DNA of 64,000 nt. Origin: Bradyrhizobium nanningense. Its GTDB lineage: Bacteria; Pseudomonadota; Alphaproteobacteria; Rhizobiales; Xanthobacteraceae. The DNA is taken from contig NZ_LBJC01000031.1 in assembly GCF_004114535.1 (NCBI RefSeq), forward strand, positions 17,851 to 81,850. Direction: 5' to 3'. The notes beneath the pieces are model-generated. The model worked only from the letters and a program-made list of their open reading frames with translations, ran no database searches and was not told the origin of the DNA. Both the position numbers and the translations under genes were made by a program. Below are positions 24,409 to 34,338 of this stretch, one piece after another (the first letter of the stretch is position 1; each line of letters opens with the position of its first letter).

Positions 24409-25560
24409 TTATACGGCCCCGTCGCCGCCCTGCGTTCGCCGCGCGAACGGCACGGCAAAGCCGGCGGCGATCTTCACCAGATCGGCCTGCCTGCCTGCGC
24501 CTGTCTTCTCGAACAGGCGCCCAAGATGCGTTTTCACCGTGGTCTCCGCGACGCCAAGCTTTGCAGCGATGTCGGGAACGCCGCCGATCTCTATGATTGC
24601 CATCAGCACGCGCAATTCGGACCGCGTCAGCCTGAAGGCCGCCGCAATCGCGTCGCTGGCGAGCAATGGCAGCATGGAAGCTCTTTGAACGAAGAGCATC
24701 GTGGCTGCAGCGTCGCGCGGTAGATTGCCATCCCGCTTCAGCGGAAAGGCATGGAGCAGATAATGCTGCCCATCGGCCGACGTCGCAAGCTCGATCTGAC
24801 GAGGAGTGTCGGAATGTGTGCCTGCATCGATTTCGCACAGGCCACGGAATATTTTGTCGGTCCGGGTGTTGCGGGCCACGATCCTGTCGCCAACCAGCGC
24901 AAGCAGGTTGGCATCGGCGAACAACTGGCGGCATGCCGCGTTGGCGTGGACGACCCGGCCGTCCGCGTCGAGCAGGCAGATCGCCGTGTTCAATCCGTCG
25001 AGCACGTCGGCAAGGTCGTCCACCGTATGAGAGCGGGCGCGGATGTGCCGGCCCATGAACTGCGACCGCTGGATGTGCGGGGCAAGCAGCCGCATGCGTT
25101 CACGCATGGAGTCGTCGACGGTTCCGCGGGAGCGATGGCGCAACACCTGGAGAATCGTGGTGCGGGCGACCGTCTTCTCGAGTGCGACCGTGGCGAGGTC
25201 GATCGCCCCTTGCGGTTCCACCCACTCGCGATAGAAGCTCGTATCCAGAAAATCCGCATGGGGCATGATGTCGGTGACGCCGATCGTCTGTTCGGACGCG
25301 CGAGAGAGATGGCGATCGAGCAGAAGGTCGAGCTCCACATAGCGGTCGCGATAAAGCTGGCGGAAACGCGCATCGGTTCCAAAATGCTGGTGAATCTCGA
25401 TCGAAAGCCGCGCCGAATCCCTGGACACGATCATCGCGGCACAACCGCCGACGTAATGCGCAACCTGCTCCAGTGCGCCGCTACGCAGCGCGGGATCGAC
25501 CGCCGCATCGTAGATCTCGCCGATGAGGGACGAGAACCGATTTGCCTGGTAGGTGGTCAT
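24409..25560 (-). CDS. LuxR-type HTH transcriptional regulator (copy B)
   Basis: A 383-residue paralogue of copy A. It shares FYREWVEPQGAIDLATVALE (FYQEWLRPQGCVDVANVVLE in copy A), the PAS-like LDADGRVVHANAACRQLF, and the C-terminal HTH LTRSELRVLMAIIEIGGVPD..LGVAETTVKTHLGRLFEKT. The shared FY-EW--PQG motif marks a distinct family of one-component LuxR regulators common in Bradyrhizobium-like genomes (recall). The input signal is unknown. AraC and DUF6894 genes separate the two copies. Confidence 0.86.
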   Translation of the reverse strand: MTTYQANRFSSLIGEIYDAAVDPALRSGALEQVAHYVGGCAAMIVSRDSARLSIEIHQHFGTDARFRQLYRDRYVELDLLLDRHLSRASEQTIGVTDIMPHADFLDTSFYREWVEPQGAIDLATVALEKTVARTTILQVLRHRSRGTVDDSMRERMRLLAPHIQRSQFMGRHIRARSHTVDDLADVLDGLNTAICLLDADGRVVHANAACRQLFADANLLALVGDRIVARNTRTDKIFRGLCEIDAGTHSDTPRQIELATSADGQHYLLHAFPLKRDGNLPRDAAATMLFVQRASMLPLLASDAIAAAFRLTRSELRVLMAIIEIGGVPDIAAKLGVAETTVKTHLGRLFEKTGAGRQADLVKIAAGFAVPFARRTQGGDGAV

Positions 25561-25859
25561 CGGGCGGACAACGCAATCTGCGCGCGCCCCGTGCGAGACG
25601 CAGAGCCCGCGATCCGGGAACCAGGGGAGAAGACGGGCCGGTCAATTGCCGCCTTCGACGAGGAAAAGACGTGGCAGCCAGATGCTGGAATATCGAACAT
25701 CGTCCTTGCGTAACGTCAACCGCAGGGTGCGGCTTGGACTGTTTCGCCAAAGACTAGGATAAATGCGAACAGCGCGCGGACTGTGTGCGATGAGTCACGC
25801 GCCTGCTCGCTGCGACTCGGGGCTGCCGTCCTGTCGGCTTCACGGCCGGCATCGGCAAT
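25561..25859. other. intergenic region without recognisable feature
   Basis: About 300 bases upstream of LuxR copy B and downstream of the secreted protein gene. I see no tRNA, long inverted repeat or convincing small gene. It should hold the copy B promoter, but no motif is clear. Confidence 0.3.
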
Positions 25860-26357
25860 CTATTTCCTGTTCTCCTCGCAGAACTTCAATGCGGCTAGCG
25901 CTTCGCCTGCGCGCGGTATCTGCATCTCGATACTGTCGTCATCATCGTCCTCGAAGTCGAGCGTGAGGCGCTTGGCCTTCGACAGGCGGTCCATCATCGA
26001 CTGGTCGTACTCGAAGATGCCGCGCACGGTGGTCTTGTCCATGACCTCCCACTTCGCTTTCTTCATGATATCCGCATCGTCAGTGCCGACATCGGCCCGG
26101 AGGATCTCGCCGGTCGTCTCCCACTCCCAGCCGTCGTAGATCATCACGATCACGATCGCCTTCTCGGAATAGGTGATCACGATGACGTAGTCGCGGTTCT
26201 CGTCATCCTTGTCCTTGTAACCCCGGCTCGCATTGCAATGGGTGTCCTGCGTCCGCTTCTCGATGGTCCAGTCGCCGACCCTGGATTGTTGCGCAAGTGC
26301 CGGCCCAGCGCCCAGGACTCCCGCGGTCAGCAAGACGGCGAGAAGGAATCGTTTCAT
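25860..26357 (-). CDS. secreted hypothetical protein
   Basis: A 165-residue protein with a clear Sec signal peptide (MKRFLLAVLLTAGVLG..ALAQQ) and a mature part with WTIEKRTQDTHCNASRGY, which resembles the start of invasion-associated locus B or related periplasmic domains (a WxxxC-type opening). Highly acidic near the C-terminus (FEDDDDDS). Two cysteines in the mature region could form a disulfide. No enzyme motif is seen. Longer upstream in-frame starts are rejected because the signal peptide begins at this ATG. Confidence 0.75.
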   Translation of the reverse strand: MKRFLLAVLLTAGVLGAGPALAQQSRVGDWTIEKRTQDTHCNASRGYKDKDDENRDYVIVITYSEKAIVIVMIYDGWEWETTGEILRADVGTDDADIMKKAKWEVMDKTTVRGIFEYDQSMMDRLSKAKRLTLDFEDDDDDSIEMQIPRAGEALAALKFCEENRK

Positions 26358-26594
26358 GTCGGCCTCCAGCGCGTTCCCCGGGCCGAGATGACCACCTCTG
26401 CGGGAGGGCCGCAAGGGTCCGCGCCAGCTGCAAGACGTGCCTGGATCCTTATCCGGCCCCGGCATTGGGTGCGGCCGCAGCGCACAAACCTGCCCCCTGG
26501 GTTCCGCGCGAAACCCCATTCCCCACGCGACGAAACACCCCTGAAACAGATCGCCGGTTAAGTGGTTGTCAAAACAAGTACAGGGACGGCCACC

Positions 26595-26678
26595 ATGCAA
26601 TTTCTTCTCGACCTGATCTACGAATATTCCTGCTGTCAAAACCTCGTCGCCCAGCCGCCACAGGAGGACGAGCTATGA
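26595..26678 (+). CDS. 27-residue small protein, upstream member of a micro-operon
   Basis: An ATG opens MQFLLDLIYEYSCC...PPQEDEL, 27 residues, ending in a TGA that overlaps the ATG of the next tiny gene (ATGA). It has an aromatic/hydrophobic first half with a Cys-Cys pair and an acidic tail. AGGGACGG precedes the ATG. The ATGA coupling to a gene with a strong ribosome site supports real translation, but it could be a leader peptide controlling the downstream gene. Confidence 0.5.
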   Translation: MQFLLDLIYEYSCCQNLVAQPPQEDEL

Positions 26679-26767
26679 TCGAGCTGATCTCCGCCCTTCT
26701 CGCCCTTTGCAGCGTCGGCGTTTTTGCGGCGCACGCGCTGGATGCGTACCGCACCACGCATTACTGA
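26675..26767 (+). CDS. 30-residue single-helix membrane protein
   Basis: The start is preceded by a near-perfect AGGAGG seven bases upstream. The 30 residues begin MIELISALLALCSVGVFAAH and end DAYRTTHY: one hydrophobic helix with a short polar C-terminus, typical of small membrane proteins that bind larger membrane complexes. It is translationally coupled to the upstream 27-codon gene. Because it is so short, most gene finders would miss it. Confidence 0.6.
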   Translation: MIELISALLALCSVGVFAAHALDAYRTTHY

Positions 26768-26786
26768 CCGCTTCGGTTCTCCGGCG

Positions 26787-27209
26787 CTAGAACGGCCGCC
26801 GGTAGAAATGCTCCGAATGCGTTGCCGGCGGAAACCGGTTGGCAAGCGCCAAGGCTCCCTTCTCGTCCGTCTCGAGCGCGATCTTCTGCGCCAGCATCAC
26901 ATCGCCGGGCACCAGAAAGCCTGACGGGACGAAGCACCAGCCCATCGTCGCATGCCCGGCCTCGTCGATCTCGTGGACATTGGCGGCCGTGCCGTAATGA
27001 ATACGGTAGGTCTTGCCGGTGTCACAGCCGACCACGTCGAAGTACCGGTGCTCTTCGAACTGCGCGCGCTGCGCCGGCGACAGCCATTCGGCCAGAAGCC
27101 GACGGCCCCGGGCATCCGGCGTGTTCTCGCCGAAGAACCGCCGATAGAGTTCACGCAGCGCATGCAGACGCGCACGCGCCGGCGCGCGGAGCCAAACTGC
27201 CGCGATCAT
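26787..27209 (-). CDS. conserved-looking hypothetical protein
   Basis: A 140-residue cytosolic protein with a basic N-terminus (RAPARARLHALRELYRRFF), a central YFDVVGCDTGKTYRIHYGTA and an end with LANRFPPATHSEHFYRRPF. The block GCDTGKTYRIHYG..ANVHEID looks like a small beta-rich domain seen in short rhizobial proteins; I cannot name it. It follows the 73-residue gene by 12 bases on the same strand, so the pair probably forms an operon. It converges on the small-protein pair. Confidence 0.6.
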   Translation of the reverse strand: MIAAVWLRAPARARLHALRELYRRFFGENTPDARGRRLLAEWLSPAQRAQFEEHRYFDVVGCDTGKTYRIHYGTAANVHEIDEAGHATMGWCFVPSGFLVPGDVMLAQKIALETDEKGALALANRFPPATHSEHFYRRPF

Positions 27210-27221
27210 GAGCAGCTCAGA

Positions 27222-27443
27222 TCAGCCGCCGACCAGGCGCGGGTAGAACAGCGTTTCCTGCGCGGTCGGATCGAACGATCTGATGCGGGTGACTTCGCCA
27301 GGCCCGGTTCGCAGGGCGGCGGTGAAGCCGGCGCCGGTCAGCTCCCGAAAGCGTCGTTCGGCTCGCGCCAGCGCTTCGGCATTGCCAGGATCAAACTCGT
27401 GGCGCGTATCGCCCGTCTGGTCCATCACGATCTGGGTTGCCAT
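27222..27443 (-). CDS. small hypothetical protein
   Basis: A 73-residue protein starting MATQIVMDQTGDTRHEFDPG, with AEALARAERRFRELTGAGF and an end with FDPTAQETLFYPRLVGG. The Q-x-V-M-D-x-T-G-D-x-R-H-x-F-D pattern is one I associate with small rhizobial proteins of unknown role beside phage-like or plasmid genes, with no assigned function. It is the first gene of a two-gene unit with the 140-residue protein. The ATG at 27443 is chosen over 27458. Confidence 0.6.
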   Translation of the reverse strand: MATQIVMDQTGDTRHEFDPGNAEALARAERRFRELTGAGFTAALRTGPGEVTRIRSFDPTAQETLFYPRLVGG

Positions 27444-27637
27444 GTTGAGTCTCCTCATGCCCAGCCCTGAATCTGATCAAAGCAAACGTCGTGCCGTCGG
27501 TTCCCGATAGCAACAACTTTCTCGCGCCAGCGCATCACGCCTTGCTGAACAAGAGCGTTTTCGAGCGAAGTGGACGCCGGTTCGCGTAAAGAAAACGCGC
27601 CAAAACAAGAATCGAGAGCGCCGAAACGGGGCTCTCG

Positions 27638-28453
27638 TCAGCGCAAGGCGGCCGCCCCTCCGCCCTCGTCGATCTGCCGGCCCATCAGCGCGATCGCCTT
27701 CTGATAGACGCCGGCCGCATTCCAGGCCTCGATGGCGGCGAAATTCGGCTCGCCCGGCTGGTATCCCGCTCCCGCGCGCCAGCCATGGGCCTTAAGGAAA
27801 TTCGCCGTCGAGTTCAGCGCATTGGCGGCCACATCGAGATTGCCGGTGCCGTAGGCCAGGATGTTCTTGGGCATGAACTGGGTCTGGCCGACCTCCCCGT
27901 GCATGGAGCCGCGGGTCGCCCCCGACAGCGTACCGCGGTCGATCAGCTTCAGGGCGGCATAGAGCTGGTCGGTGAAGAATTCGGGACGGCGGCAGTCATA
28001 GGCCAGGGTTGCGATCGACGACAGCATGTTCTGGTTGCCGCGTTGGCTGCCAAAGCCGGTCTCCATGCCCCAGATCGCGATCAAGGGTCCGGGCGGGACG
28101 CCGTAGCGCTGCTGGATGGAGGCGAACAAGGCAGCCTGCGACTGCTTGAGCTGCCGCCCCTTGGCGACGATGGTGGTGGCGCCGCGCTTGGCGAGGAACT
28201 GGTCGAGCGTCAACGAAAAGCTGCGCTGGCCGCGGTCGGCGGCGATGGTGGCACTGGCGTAGTTGGCCTGCATCAAGGCCGAGAGCGCGGTCTGACCGAT
28301 GCCCTTGCCTTGCGCCTCCGAGCTGAACTCGCGCTTCCAGGCCTCGAAGCCGCCGGGCCCGTTGCCGCAAGTGGCGGCCTCGGCCATGGACAGAGAGAGT
28401 AGCAGCGCGGTCGCGCCAATCACCGCCGTTGCGACTGTCCTGCCCTTGATCAT
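27638..28453 (-). CDS. lytic murein transglycosylase (MltB type, GH103)
   Basis: A 271-residue secreted muramidase. The signal peptide is VATAVIGATALLLSLSMAEA. The catalytic glutamate lies in GMETGFGSQRGN, and HGEVGQTQFMPKNILAYG matches the GH103 substrate groove. MltB-type enzymes cleave peptidoglycan to 1,6-anhydro-muropeptides during wall turnover or machinery insertion. The start at MIKGRTVAT fits the signal peptide; an upstream 41-codon extension is rejected. No peptidoglycan-binding domain is attached, so this is the short alphaproteobacterial form. Confidence 0.9.
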   Translation of the reverse strand: MIKGRTVATAVIGATALLLSLSMAEAATCGNGPGGFEAWKREFSSEAQGKGIGQTALSALMQANYASATIAADRGQRSFSLTLDQFLAKRGATTIVAKGRQLKQSQAALFASIQQRYGVPPGPLIAIWGMETGFGSQRGNQNMLSSIATLAYDCRRPEFFTDQLYAALKLIDRGTLSGATRGSMHGEVGQTQFMPKNILAYGTGNLDVAANALNSTANFLKAHGWRAGAGYQPGEPNFAAIEAWNAAGVYQKAIALMGRQIDEGGGAAALR

Positions 28454-28572
28454 TGCGCGTTCCTTTTGCTGCTGCGCGACCGGCTCGCGCGAGCGCATGA
28501 TCCTACGTCGGTTGCCATCGCTCAAGTCCCGACGGCACCAATCAATCCGGTCAAAGCCCTTGACACCAGCGG

Positions 28573-29376
28573 TCACGCCTCATCCGTTCCCAGCAGGAAA
28601 TCCACCATGATGCTCTGATGCCGCTGGTACATATCCGTGCCGGTCGCCGTGACACAGCCGAGCATTCGGGCTGCTGCGATGAATGGCGAGACCTCGGGCC
28701 TGGTGATGACGCAGCCGCAATAGGCCGACGGCGCGAGTCGCGCGACGTCGACCGGCAGCGGATCGCCTTCTTTCATCCCCGCGGGCGTCGCATTGGCGAC
28801 AAAATCGAAGCCGGCAGGGTCCATGGTGCCGGCCCGCACCGACGCCTTGCCGAGGGCGTTGAGCCGGCCGATCAGCGCGTCCCGGCGCCCGGCCAGGCCG
28901 TCATGAATGGCAAGCTCGCTGACGCCGGCCTCCACCAGCTCGAGTGCGATCGCCGATCCCGCACCGCCTGCGCCGACAAGCAGCGCCCGCATGCCTCTGG
29001 GATCGATCCCCTTCGCCCGCGCCGCACCGAGGAAGCCGAGACCATCCACCATGTCGCCGTGCCACGAGCCATCGGCGCGCCGCCGCATCAGGTTCACGAC
29101 ACCCAGGAAATGAGCGCGATCGGTCGCACTCGTGCAGGCCTGGTAGCAGGCGAATTTATGAGGGATGGTCACGACGATGCCGTCGAGGTTCTTCAGGCGC
29201 GCCGCGACCGAAAGGAAATCGGGCAAGTCCGCTGGCGCGACCTGAACGGGCATGAGAATGCCATCGTGCCCCCGCGCGGCAAAGGCGGCGCTCACGCCTG
29301 CCGGCGAGCGCACCTGCGCGATGGGATCGCCGACAATGACGTAGAGCCGTGTCGCACCTGTTGGGGCAGGAATCAT
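28573..29376 (-). CDS. shikimate dehydrogenase-like oxidoreductase
   Basis: A 267-residue AroE-family protein. The substrate domain has [18 protein letters not shown] (S-x-S site variant) and VVTIPHKF with the catalytic lysine. [10 protein letters not shown] segment supplies the catalytic aspartate, and [15 protein letters not shown] is the NADP Rossmann loop. As a second-copy type coupled by ATGA to a Baeyer-Villiger monooxygenase gene, it probably acts on a quinate-like or other cyclic hydroxyacid in catabolism rather than in aromatic amino acid synthesis. Substrate unknown. Confidence 0.83.
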   Translation of the reverse strand: MIPAPTGATRLYVIVGDPIAQVRSPAGVSAAFAARGHDGILMPVQVAPADLPDFLSVAARLKNLDGIVVTIPHKFACYQACTSATDRAHFLGVVNLMRRRADGSWHGDMVDGLGFLGAARAKGIDPRGMRALLVGAGGAGSAIALELVEAGVSELAIHDGLAGRRDALIGRLNALGKASVRAGTMDPAGFDFVANATPAGMKEGDPLPVDVARLAPSAYCGCVITRPEVSPFIAAARMLGCVTATGTDMYQRHQSIMVDFLLGTDEA

Positions 29377-31226
29377 GCCGTTCGAGCCGGAGCTGGGGAG
29401 CCGTCTCCCGAGGTCAGTTCGAGTCCATCCAGATTGCCTTCCTTGCGCCATTTGTCGAGCAGCCGCAGGAACGCCACCGGCCCGCGCCAATATTGGCTGT
29501 TTCTCGCCGCGATCGGATCGAACACGCCTTCGTTATTGTAGTAGCCGGGCGTGCATTCCGCGAGATAGGTCTGCCGGCCGATCGCGGCCTTGACGACCTC
29601 GTCGACCCAGGCATTCTCGGCGGCGAGCGTCGGCTCCAGCGTTCTGGCGCCGCGCTTGCGTGCCTGATCGATGACATAGGCGATGTGTCGCGACTGCTCG
29701 TCGATGATATGCGGGAAGTTGGCGCTCTGGCCGGCCTGCACCGTGACGATCAGGAAGCAATTCGGGAAGCCGCGGCTGTAGAAGCCGTGCATGGTCTTGA
29801 CGCCGCCCTGCCAGCGCTTGGACAGGCTCATGCCGTCGCGGCCATAGACCTCAAAGCCCATGCGGCGGGCGTAATCGGTGCCGACCTCGAAACCGCTGGC
29901 GTAGATCAGGCAGTCGAGCTCGTAGGCCCTGCCGCCAGCTACCACGGCGTTTTCCGTAATGCGTTCGACACCCTGCCCTCTGGTGTCGACAAGATGCACG
30001 TTGGGACGATTGAAGGTGTCGAGATATTCGTCGTGGAAACACGGCCGCTTGCAGAACGCCTTGTACCAGGGCTTGAGCGCGTCCGCCGTCGCCTTGTCCT
30101 TGACGACCGCGTCGACGCGGGCGCGGATCTCCTCCATCTTGCGGTAGTCGGCCCGCTCGATGACCTTCAGCGCCTCTTCCAGCGAGGTCACCGGTTGCGG
30201 CTGACGGCGCGGCGCCAGCAGGATCTCGCCGAGCAGACCGGTCCAGCCATCCTGCACCAGATCCCGCTCGAACGGCTCGCCTGATATCACGGCGGTGAAA
30301 TTGTCCATGCGCTCGCGCTGCCAACCGGGCTTGAGGCCCTGCGTCCAGCCCTGATCCGTCGGACGGTCGTCGCGCACGCCGATCGCGGACGGCGTGCGCT
30401 GGAAGACATAGAGCTCTTTCGCCGAACGGCCGAGATGCGGCACGCATTGCACGGCGGTGGCGCCGGTGCCGATGATGCCGACGCGCTTGTCGGCAAGTCC
30501 GGTCAGGCCGCCATCGGCGTTGCCGCCGGTGTAGCCGTAGTCCCAACGGCTGGTATGAAAGCTGTGGCCCCTGAAGGTTTCGATGCCGGGAATGCCCGGC
30601 AGCTTCGGCCGGCTGAGCGGACCTCCCGCGAGAATGACGAAGCGTGCGCGGATCTGGTCGCCCCGATCGGTCTCGACCAGCCAACGCGCCTCCCGCTCCT
30701 GCCACACCATCCGCGAGATGACGGTCTGAAACAGCGCGCGCTCGTAAAGACCGAAATGACGGCCGATGCGGCGGGAATGCTCATAGATCTCCGGCGCCCG
30801 GGCGTATTTGCGCACCGGCATGTAGCCGGTCTCTTCCAGCAGCGGCAGATAGATGTAGCTCTCGGTATCGCAGGCAGCCCCGGGATAACGATTCCAGTAC
30901 CAGGTGCCGCCGAAATCGGCGGCCTTTTCCACGATGCGGAAATCATCGATGCCAGCCTCGCGCAAGCGCGCGCCACAGAGAAGCCCGCCGAAGCCGCCGC
31001 CGACGACCAGCACCTCGGTCTCTTCACTGACAGGTGCGCGCGCAAATCCCGGATCGGCCCAGGGATCGTCAAGGTAGCGACCGAAATCGCCTGCGACCTC
31101 GACATACTGAGCCTTGCCCTCGGCACGCAAACGACGATCGCGCTCGTCGCGATAGCGCGCGCGGAGCGCCGCAATATCGACGGTAGGTTCGCCGGCTGTA
31201 CCGGTCTTGTGTCTTTCCGCTGACAT
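29373..31226 (-). CDS. Baeyer-Villiger-type flavin monooxygenase
   Basis: A 617-residue FAD/NADPH monooxygenase. It has an N-terminal FAD GxGxxG-like [17 protein letters not shown], the Baeyer-Villiger fingerprint [12 protein letters not shown], and a second dinucleotide motif [37 protein letters not shown] is typical of cyclohexanone/phenylacetone monooxygenases. An N-terminal extension of about 60 residues precedes the FAD domain, as in longer BVMOs. It likely inserts oxygen beside a ring or aliphatic ketone to give a lactone or ester. GGAGGAAATGC precedes the start. The stop overlaps the shikimate-dehydrogenase-like gene; the acyl-CoA ligase is divergent. Confidence 0.9.
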   Translation of the reverse strand: MSAERHKTGTAGEPTVDIAALRARYRDERDRRLRAEGKAQYVEVAGDFGRYLDDPWADPGFARAPVSEETEVLVVGGGFGGLLCGARLREAGIDDFRIVEKAADFGGTWYWNRYPGAACDTESYIYLPLLEETGYMPVRKYARAPEIYEHSRRIGRHFGLYERALFQTVISRMVWQEREARWLVETDRGDQIRARFVILAGGPLSRPKLPGIPGIETFRGHSFHTSRWDYGYTGGNADGGLTGLADKRVGIIGTGATAVQCVPHLGRSAKELYVFQRTPSAIGVRDDRPTDQGWTQGLKPGWQRERMDNFTAVISGEPFERDLVQDGWTGLLGEILLAPRRQPQPVTSLEEALKVIERADYRKMEEIRARVDAVVKDKATADALKPWYKAFCKRPCFHDEYLDTFNRPNVHLVDTRGQGVERITENAVVAGGRAYELDCLIYASGFEVGTDYARRMGFEVYGRDGMSLSKRWQGGVKTMHGFYSRGFPNCFLIVTVQAGQSANFPHIIDEQSRHIAYVIDQARKRGARTLEPTLAAENAWVDEVVKAAIGRQTYLAECTPGYYNNEGVFDPIAARNSQYWRGPVAFLRLLDKWRKEGNLDGLELTSGDGSPAPARTA

Positions 31227-31402
31227 GCATTTCCTCCACGGAGAACGCTGCTTCGCCGGCAGCTCACTCACGTTAGCCCTGAAAAAGTGACGCATGCAAT
31301 CACGTCCAACGCTTTTTGCGTGAACGCCGCGCGGCGTTCCGCTAACCTGAAGCGCAAATCGCAAGCGTACGCCACGCAACGACGTGGCTTCCGGAGGAGA
31401 CC

Positions 31403-33028
31403 ATGCAGGGATTGATGATGGACATGCCGCTTCTGATCAGCGGCCTGATCCAGTATGCCGCCGATTATCACGGCGAGGCCGAGATCGTCGCACGCGAGAT
31501 CGAGGGCGACATTCATCGCTATACCTATGCGGACGCCCACCCGCGCATCAAGCGCATGGCGCTGGCATTGAAGCGGCTCGGTATGAAGCAAGGCGACCGC
31601 GTCGGCACACTCGCCTGGAACACCCACCGTCATTTCGAGATGTTCTACGCGGCGCCCGGCATGGGCTATGTGCTGCACACCATCAACCCGCGGCTGTTTC
31701 CCGAGCAGCTTGTTTACATCATCAACCACGCCGAAGACCGCCTGCTGTTCATCGACCGCGCCACGCTGCCGATCGTCGAGGCGATCGCGCCGCAGCTCAA
31801 GACGATCGAGGCCTATGTCGTGATGTCCTCGCACGAGCGGATGCCCGAGACGAAGCTAAAGAACGTGCATTGCTACGAGGAGCTTCTGGCACGCGAGAAC
31901 GACGCCGGATTCACATGGCCCGAGTTCGACGAGAAGTCTGCATCGACCATCTGTTACACCTCGGGCACGACGGGCAACCCGAAGGGCGTCATCTATTCGC
32001 ACCGCGCCGCGATCCTGCAGACCATGACTTGCTGCAATTTCGACTTCCTGCCGGGCCATGTCGAAGGCGTGCGCGAGGTGATGATGCCGATGGCGCCGCT
32101 GTTCCACGGCAATGGCTGGAACATGCCGTTCACCGCGCCCTATACCGGCTCGAAGCTGGTGCTGCCCGGCCGCAACTACGAGCCCGACAAGCTCTATGAA
32201 TTGCTCGAGGGCGAGAAGGTGACGCTCTCGGCCGGCGTACCGAGCTTCTGGCTGATCCTGCTCGACTGGCTCGGGCGCACTGGCAACAAATTCTCGACAC
32301 TGCGCGCAACGCTGTCGTCGGGCTCGGCCCCGCCGCGGGCGATGGTCGAGAAGCTGAAGCGCGAGTACGGCATCGACTACATCCAGGCCTGGGGCATGAC
32401 GGAGGCCCTGGGCTGCTCGATGCCGGGCTTGCGGCCCGGCTCGGAGCACCTCACAGAGAAGGAGAAGTTCGATCGGCGCCAGGTGTCCGGCCGCGCCTGT
32501 TTCGGCACCGCCTTGCGCATCGTCGACGACGCCGGAAACGAGCTGCCGCGCGACGGCAAGACCGTCGGTCATCTGCGCGCCCGCGGCCCCTGGGTCGCCT
32601 CCGGCTATATGAAGCTGGACGAAGGTCTCGACCGCGACGGCTGGCTGATCACTGGGGACATGGCGGTGATCGACCCGCAAGGTCACGTCACGCTGACCGA
32701 CCGCTCCAAGGACGTGATCAAGTCCGGCGGCGAATGGATCTCCTCGATCCAGCTCGAGGACGTCGCACTGTCGCATCCCGATGTGCTTCAGGCCGCGGTG
32801 GTCGCGATCAACCATGAGAAATGGCAGGAGCGCCCCCTCCTGCTCGTCGTCCGCAAGAAGGGCGCGACCGTCGACGGCCAGACGCTGCTCGAGCACATGC
32901 GCCCGAAGATCGCGAGCTGGTGGATGCCGGACGCCGTCGAATTCCTCGACGAGTTTCCAATGACGGGGACCGGCAAGGTGCTGAAGTCGGCTCTGCGCGA
33001 GAAATTCAAAGAGTATCGCGTCGCGTAA
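31403..33028 (+). CDS. acyl-CoA synthetase (AMP-forming ligase)
   Basis: A 541-residue ANL-superfamily ligase. The P-loop is [20 protein letters not shown], followed by [12 protein letters not shown] (A5), [17 protein letters not shown] (A7) and [20 protein letters not shown] (A8), with the catalytic lysine in [11 protein letters not shown] near the C-terminus. It activates a medium-chain, branched or aromatic carboxylate to its CoA thioester. It is followed 47 bases later by an acyl-CoA dehydrogenase and divergent from the Baeyer-Villiger gene, so ring-ketone oxidation products may feed this beta-oxidation entry. Confidence 0.9.
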   Translation: MQGLMMDMPLLISGLIQYAADYHGEAEIVAREIEGDIHRYTYADAHPRIKRMALALKRLGMKQGDRVGTLAWNTHRHFEMFYAAPGMGYVLHTINPRLFPEQLVYIINHAEDRLLFIDRATLPIVEAIAPQLKTIEAYVVMSSHERMPETKLKNVHCYEELLARENDAGFTWPEFDEKSASTICYTSGTTGNPKGVIYSHRAAILQTMTCCNFDFLPGHVEGVREVMMPMAPLFHGNGWNMPFTAPYTGSKLVLPGRNYEPDKLYELLEGEKVTLSAGVPSFWLILLDWLGRTGNKFSTLRATLSSGSAPPRAMVEKLKREYGIDYIQAWGMTEALGCSMPGLRPGSEHLTEKEKFDRRQVSGRACFGTALRIVDDAGNELPRDGKTVGHLRARGPWVASGYMKLDEGLDRDGWLITGDMAVIDPQGHVTLTDRSKDVIKSGGEWISSIQLEDVALSHPDVLQAAVVAINHEKWQERPLLLVVRKKGATVDGQTLLEHMRPKIASWWMPDAVEFLDEFPMTGTGKVLKSALREKFKEYRVA

Positions 33029-33075
33029 GCCACCGCGCCCAAAAAGATTCCGTGCATCGATCGAGGAAGCCAAAG

Positions 33076-34287
33076 ATGCTCTACCCGATGTCGCCGAAGG
33101 TCGTCGAGCTCAAGCGCAAGCTCGAAAGCTTCATGGACCGGCACGTCTATCCGAACGAGGAGCGGTTCTATCGCGAGGCGGAAGAGCTGGGCCCCTGGAA
33201 GGTCTATCCCATCGTCGAAGAATTGAAGCCGCTGGCGCGCGCGGAAGGCCTCTGGAATCTGTTCCTGCCGGAATCCAGCCATGGCGCGGGCCTCACCAAT
33301 CTCGAATATGCCCCGCTCTGCGAAGTGATGGGCCGCTCGCATCTTGCGCCCGAGGTGTTCAACTGCTCGGCGCCCGACACCGGCAACATGGAGGTGCTGG
33401 AGCGCTACGGCACCGAAAGGGACAAGGAGCGCTGGCTGAGGCCGTTGCTCGCGGGCGAAATCCGCTCCTGCTTCGCCATGACGGAGCCTGCGGTCGCATC
33501 GTCCGATGCGACCAACATCGAAAGCTCGATCGTGCGCGACGGCGACCATTACGTCATCAACGGGCGCAAATGGTACACGACCAACGCGACCGATTCCCGC
33601 TGCAAGATCTGCATCTTCATGGGCAAGACAGACCCTGACAATCCGGACCGGCACAAGCAGCAATCGATGATCCTGGTGCCGATGGACACGCCCGGCATCG
33701 AGGTGAAGCGCCCCCTGCCGGTGTTCGGCTTCTACGGCGTGCCCGATCGGGCTTCCGAGGTCGTCTTCACCAATGTGCGGGTGCCTCGGGAGAACATGTT
33801 GCTCGGCGAGGGCCGCGGTTTCGAGATCGCGCAGGGCCGCCTCGGGCCCGGCCGCATCCATCATTGCATGCGGCTGATTGGATTAGCCGAACGCACGCTG
33901 GAGAAGATGTGCCGCCGCGTCCGCAGCCGCGTCGCCTTCGGCAAGCCGGTCTCCGAGCAGACGGTGACGCAGGAGCGCATCGCGGAAGCCCGCATCATGA
34001 TCGAGCAGGCCCGGCTGCTGACGCTCAACGCCGCCTATGCCATGGACACGGTCGGCAACAAGGTGGCGAAGAGCGAGATCGCCATGATCAAGGTCGCCGT
34101 GCCCAACATGGCCTGCCAGGTCATCGACTGGGCGATCCAGGCCCATGGCGGCGGCGGCACCTCCAACGATTTCGGCTTGACGCAGGCCTATGCCACCGCA
34201 CGCCTGCTGCGCCTCGCCGACGGGCCGGATGAGGTTCACCGGAACCAGATCGCACGCATCGAGCTGAAGAAATATTCGAACGCGTAG
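33076..34287 (+). CDS. acyl-CoA dehydrogenase
   Basis: A 403-residue flavoenzyme of the acyl-CoA dehydrogenase family. [16 protein letters not shown] is the FAD-contact signature, GRKWYTTNA the middle domain, and [20 protein letters not shown] with a RIELKKY end the C-terminal four-helix domain. The N-terminal helical domain is complete. The family dehydrogenates acyl-CoA to enoyl-CoA, passing electrons to ETF; the long branch resembling ACAD10/11-like enzymes also acts on hydroxyacyl-CoA. It forms an operon with the ligase. A hairpin follows its stop. Confidence 0.9.
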   Translation: MLYPMSPKVVELKRKLESFMDRHVYPNEERFYREAEELGPWKVYPIVEELKPLARAEGLWNLFLPESSHGAGLTNLEYAPLCEVMGRSHLAPEVFNCSAPDTGNMEVLERYGTERDKERWLRPLLAGEIRSCFAMTEPAVASSDATNIESSIVRDGDHYVINGRKWYTTNATDSRCKICIFMGKTDPDNPDRHKQQSMILVPMDTPGIEVKRPLPVFGFYGVPDRASEVVFTNVRVPRENMLLGEGRGFEIAQGRLGPGRIHHCMRLIGLAERTLEKMCRRVRSRVAFGKPVSEQTVTQERIAEARIMIEQARLLTLNAAYAMDTVGNKVAKSEIAMIKVAVPNMACQVIDWAIQAHGGGGTSNDFGLTQAYATARLLRLADGPDEVHRNQIARIELKKYSNA

Positions 34288-34292
34288 GGCGA

Positions 34293-34325
34293 CGGTGCCC
34301 TCTTCCGCAAGGGGAGAGGGCACCG
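34293..34325. terminator. bidirectional hairpin between convergent genes
   Basis: CGGTGCCCTCTTCC and GGGGAGAGGGCACCG form a long stem capped by GCAA, located six bases after the acyl-CoA dehydrogenase stop and 13 bases before the stop of the convergent receptor gene. There is no T-run, so it may act as a weak or Rho-assisted terminator, or protect both messages. Confidence 0.6.
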
Positions 34326-34338
34326 CAATGCACAGCCC

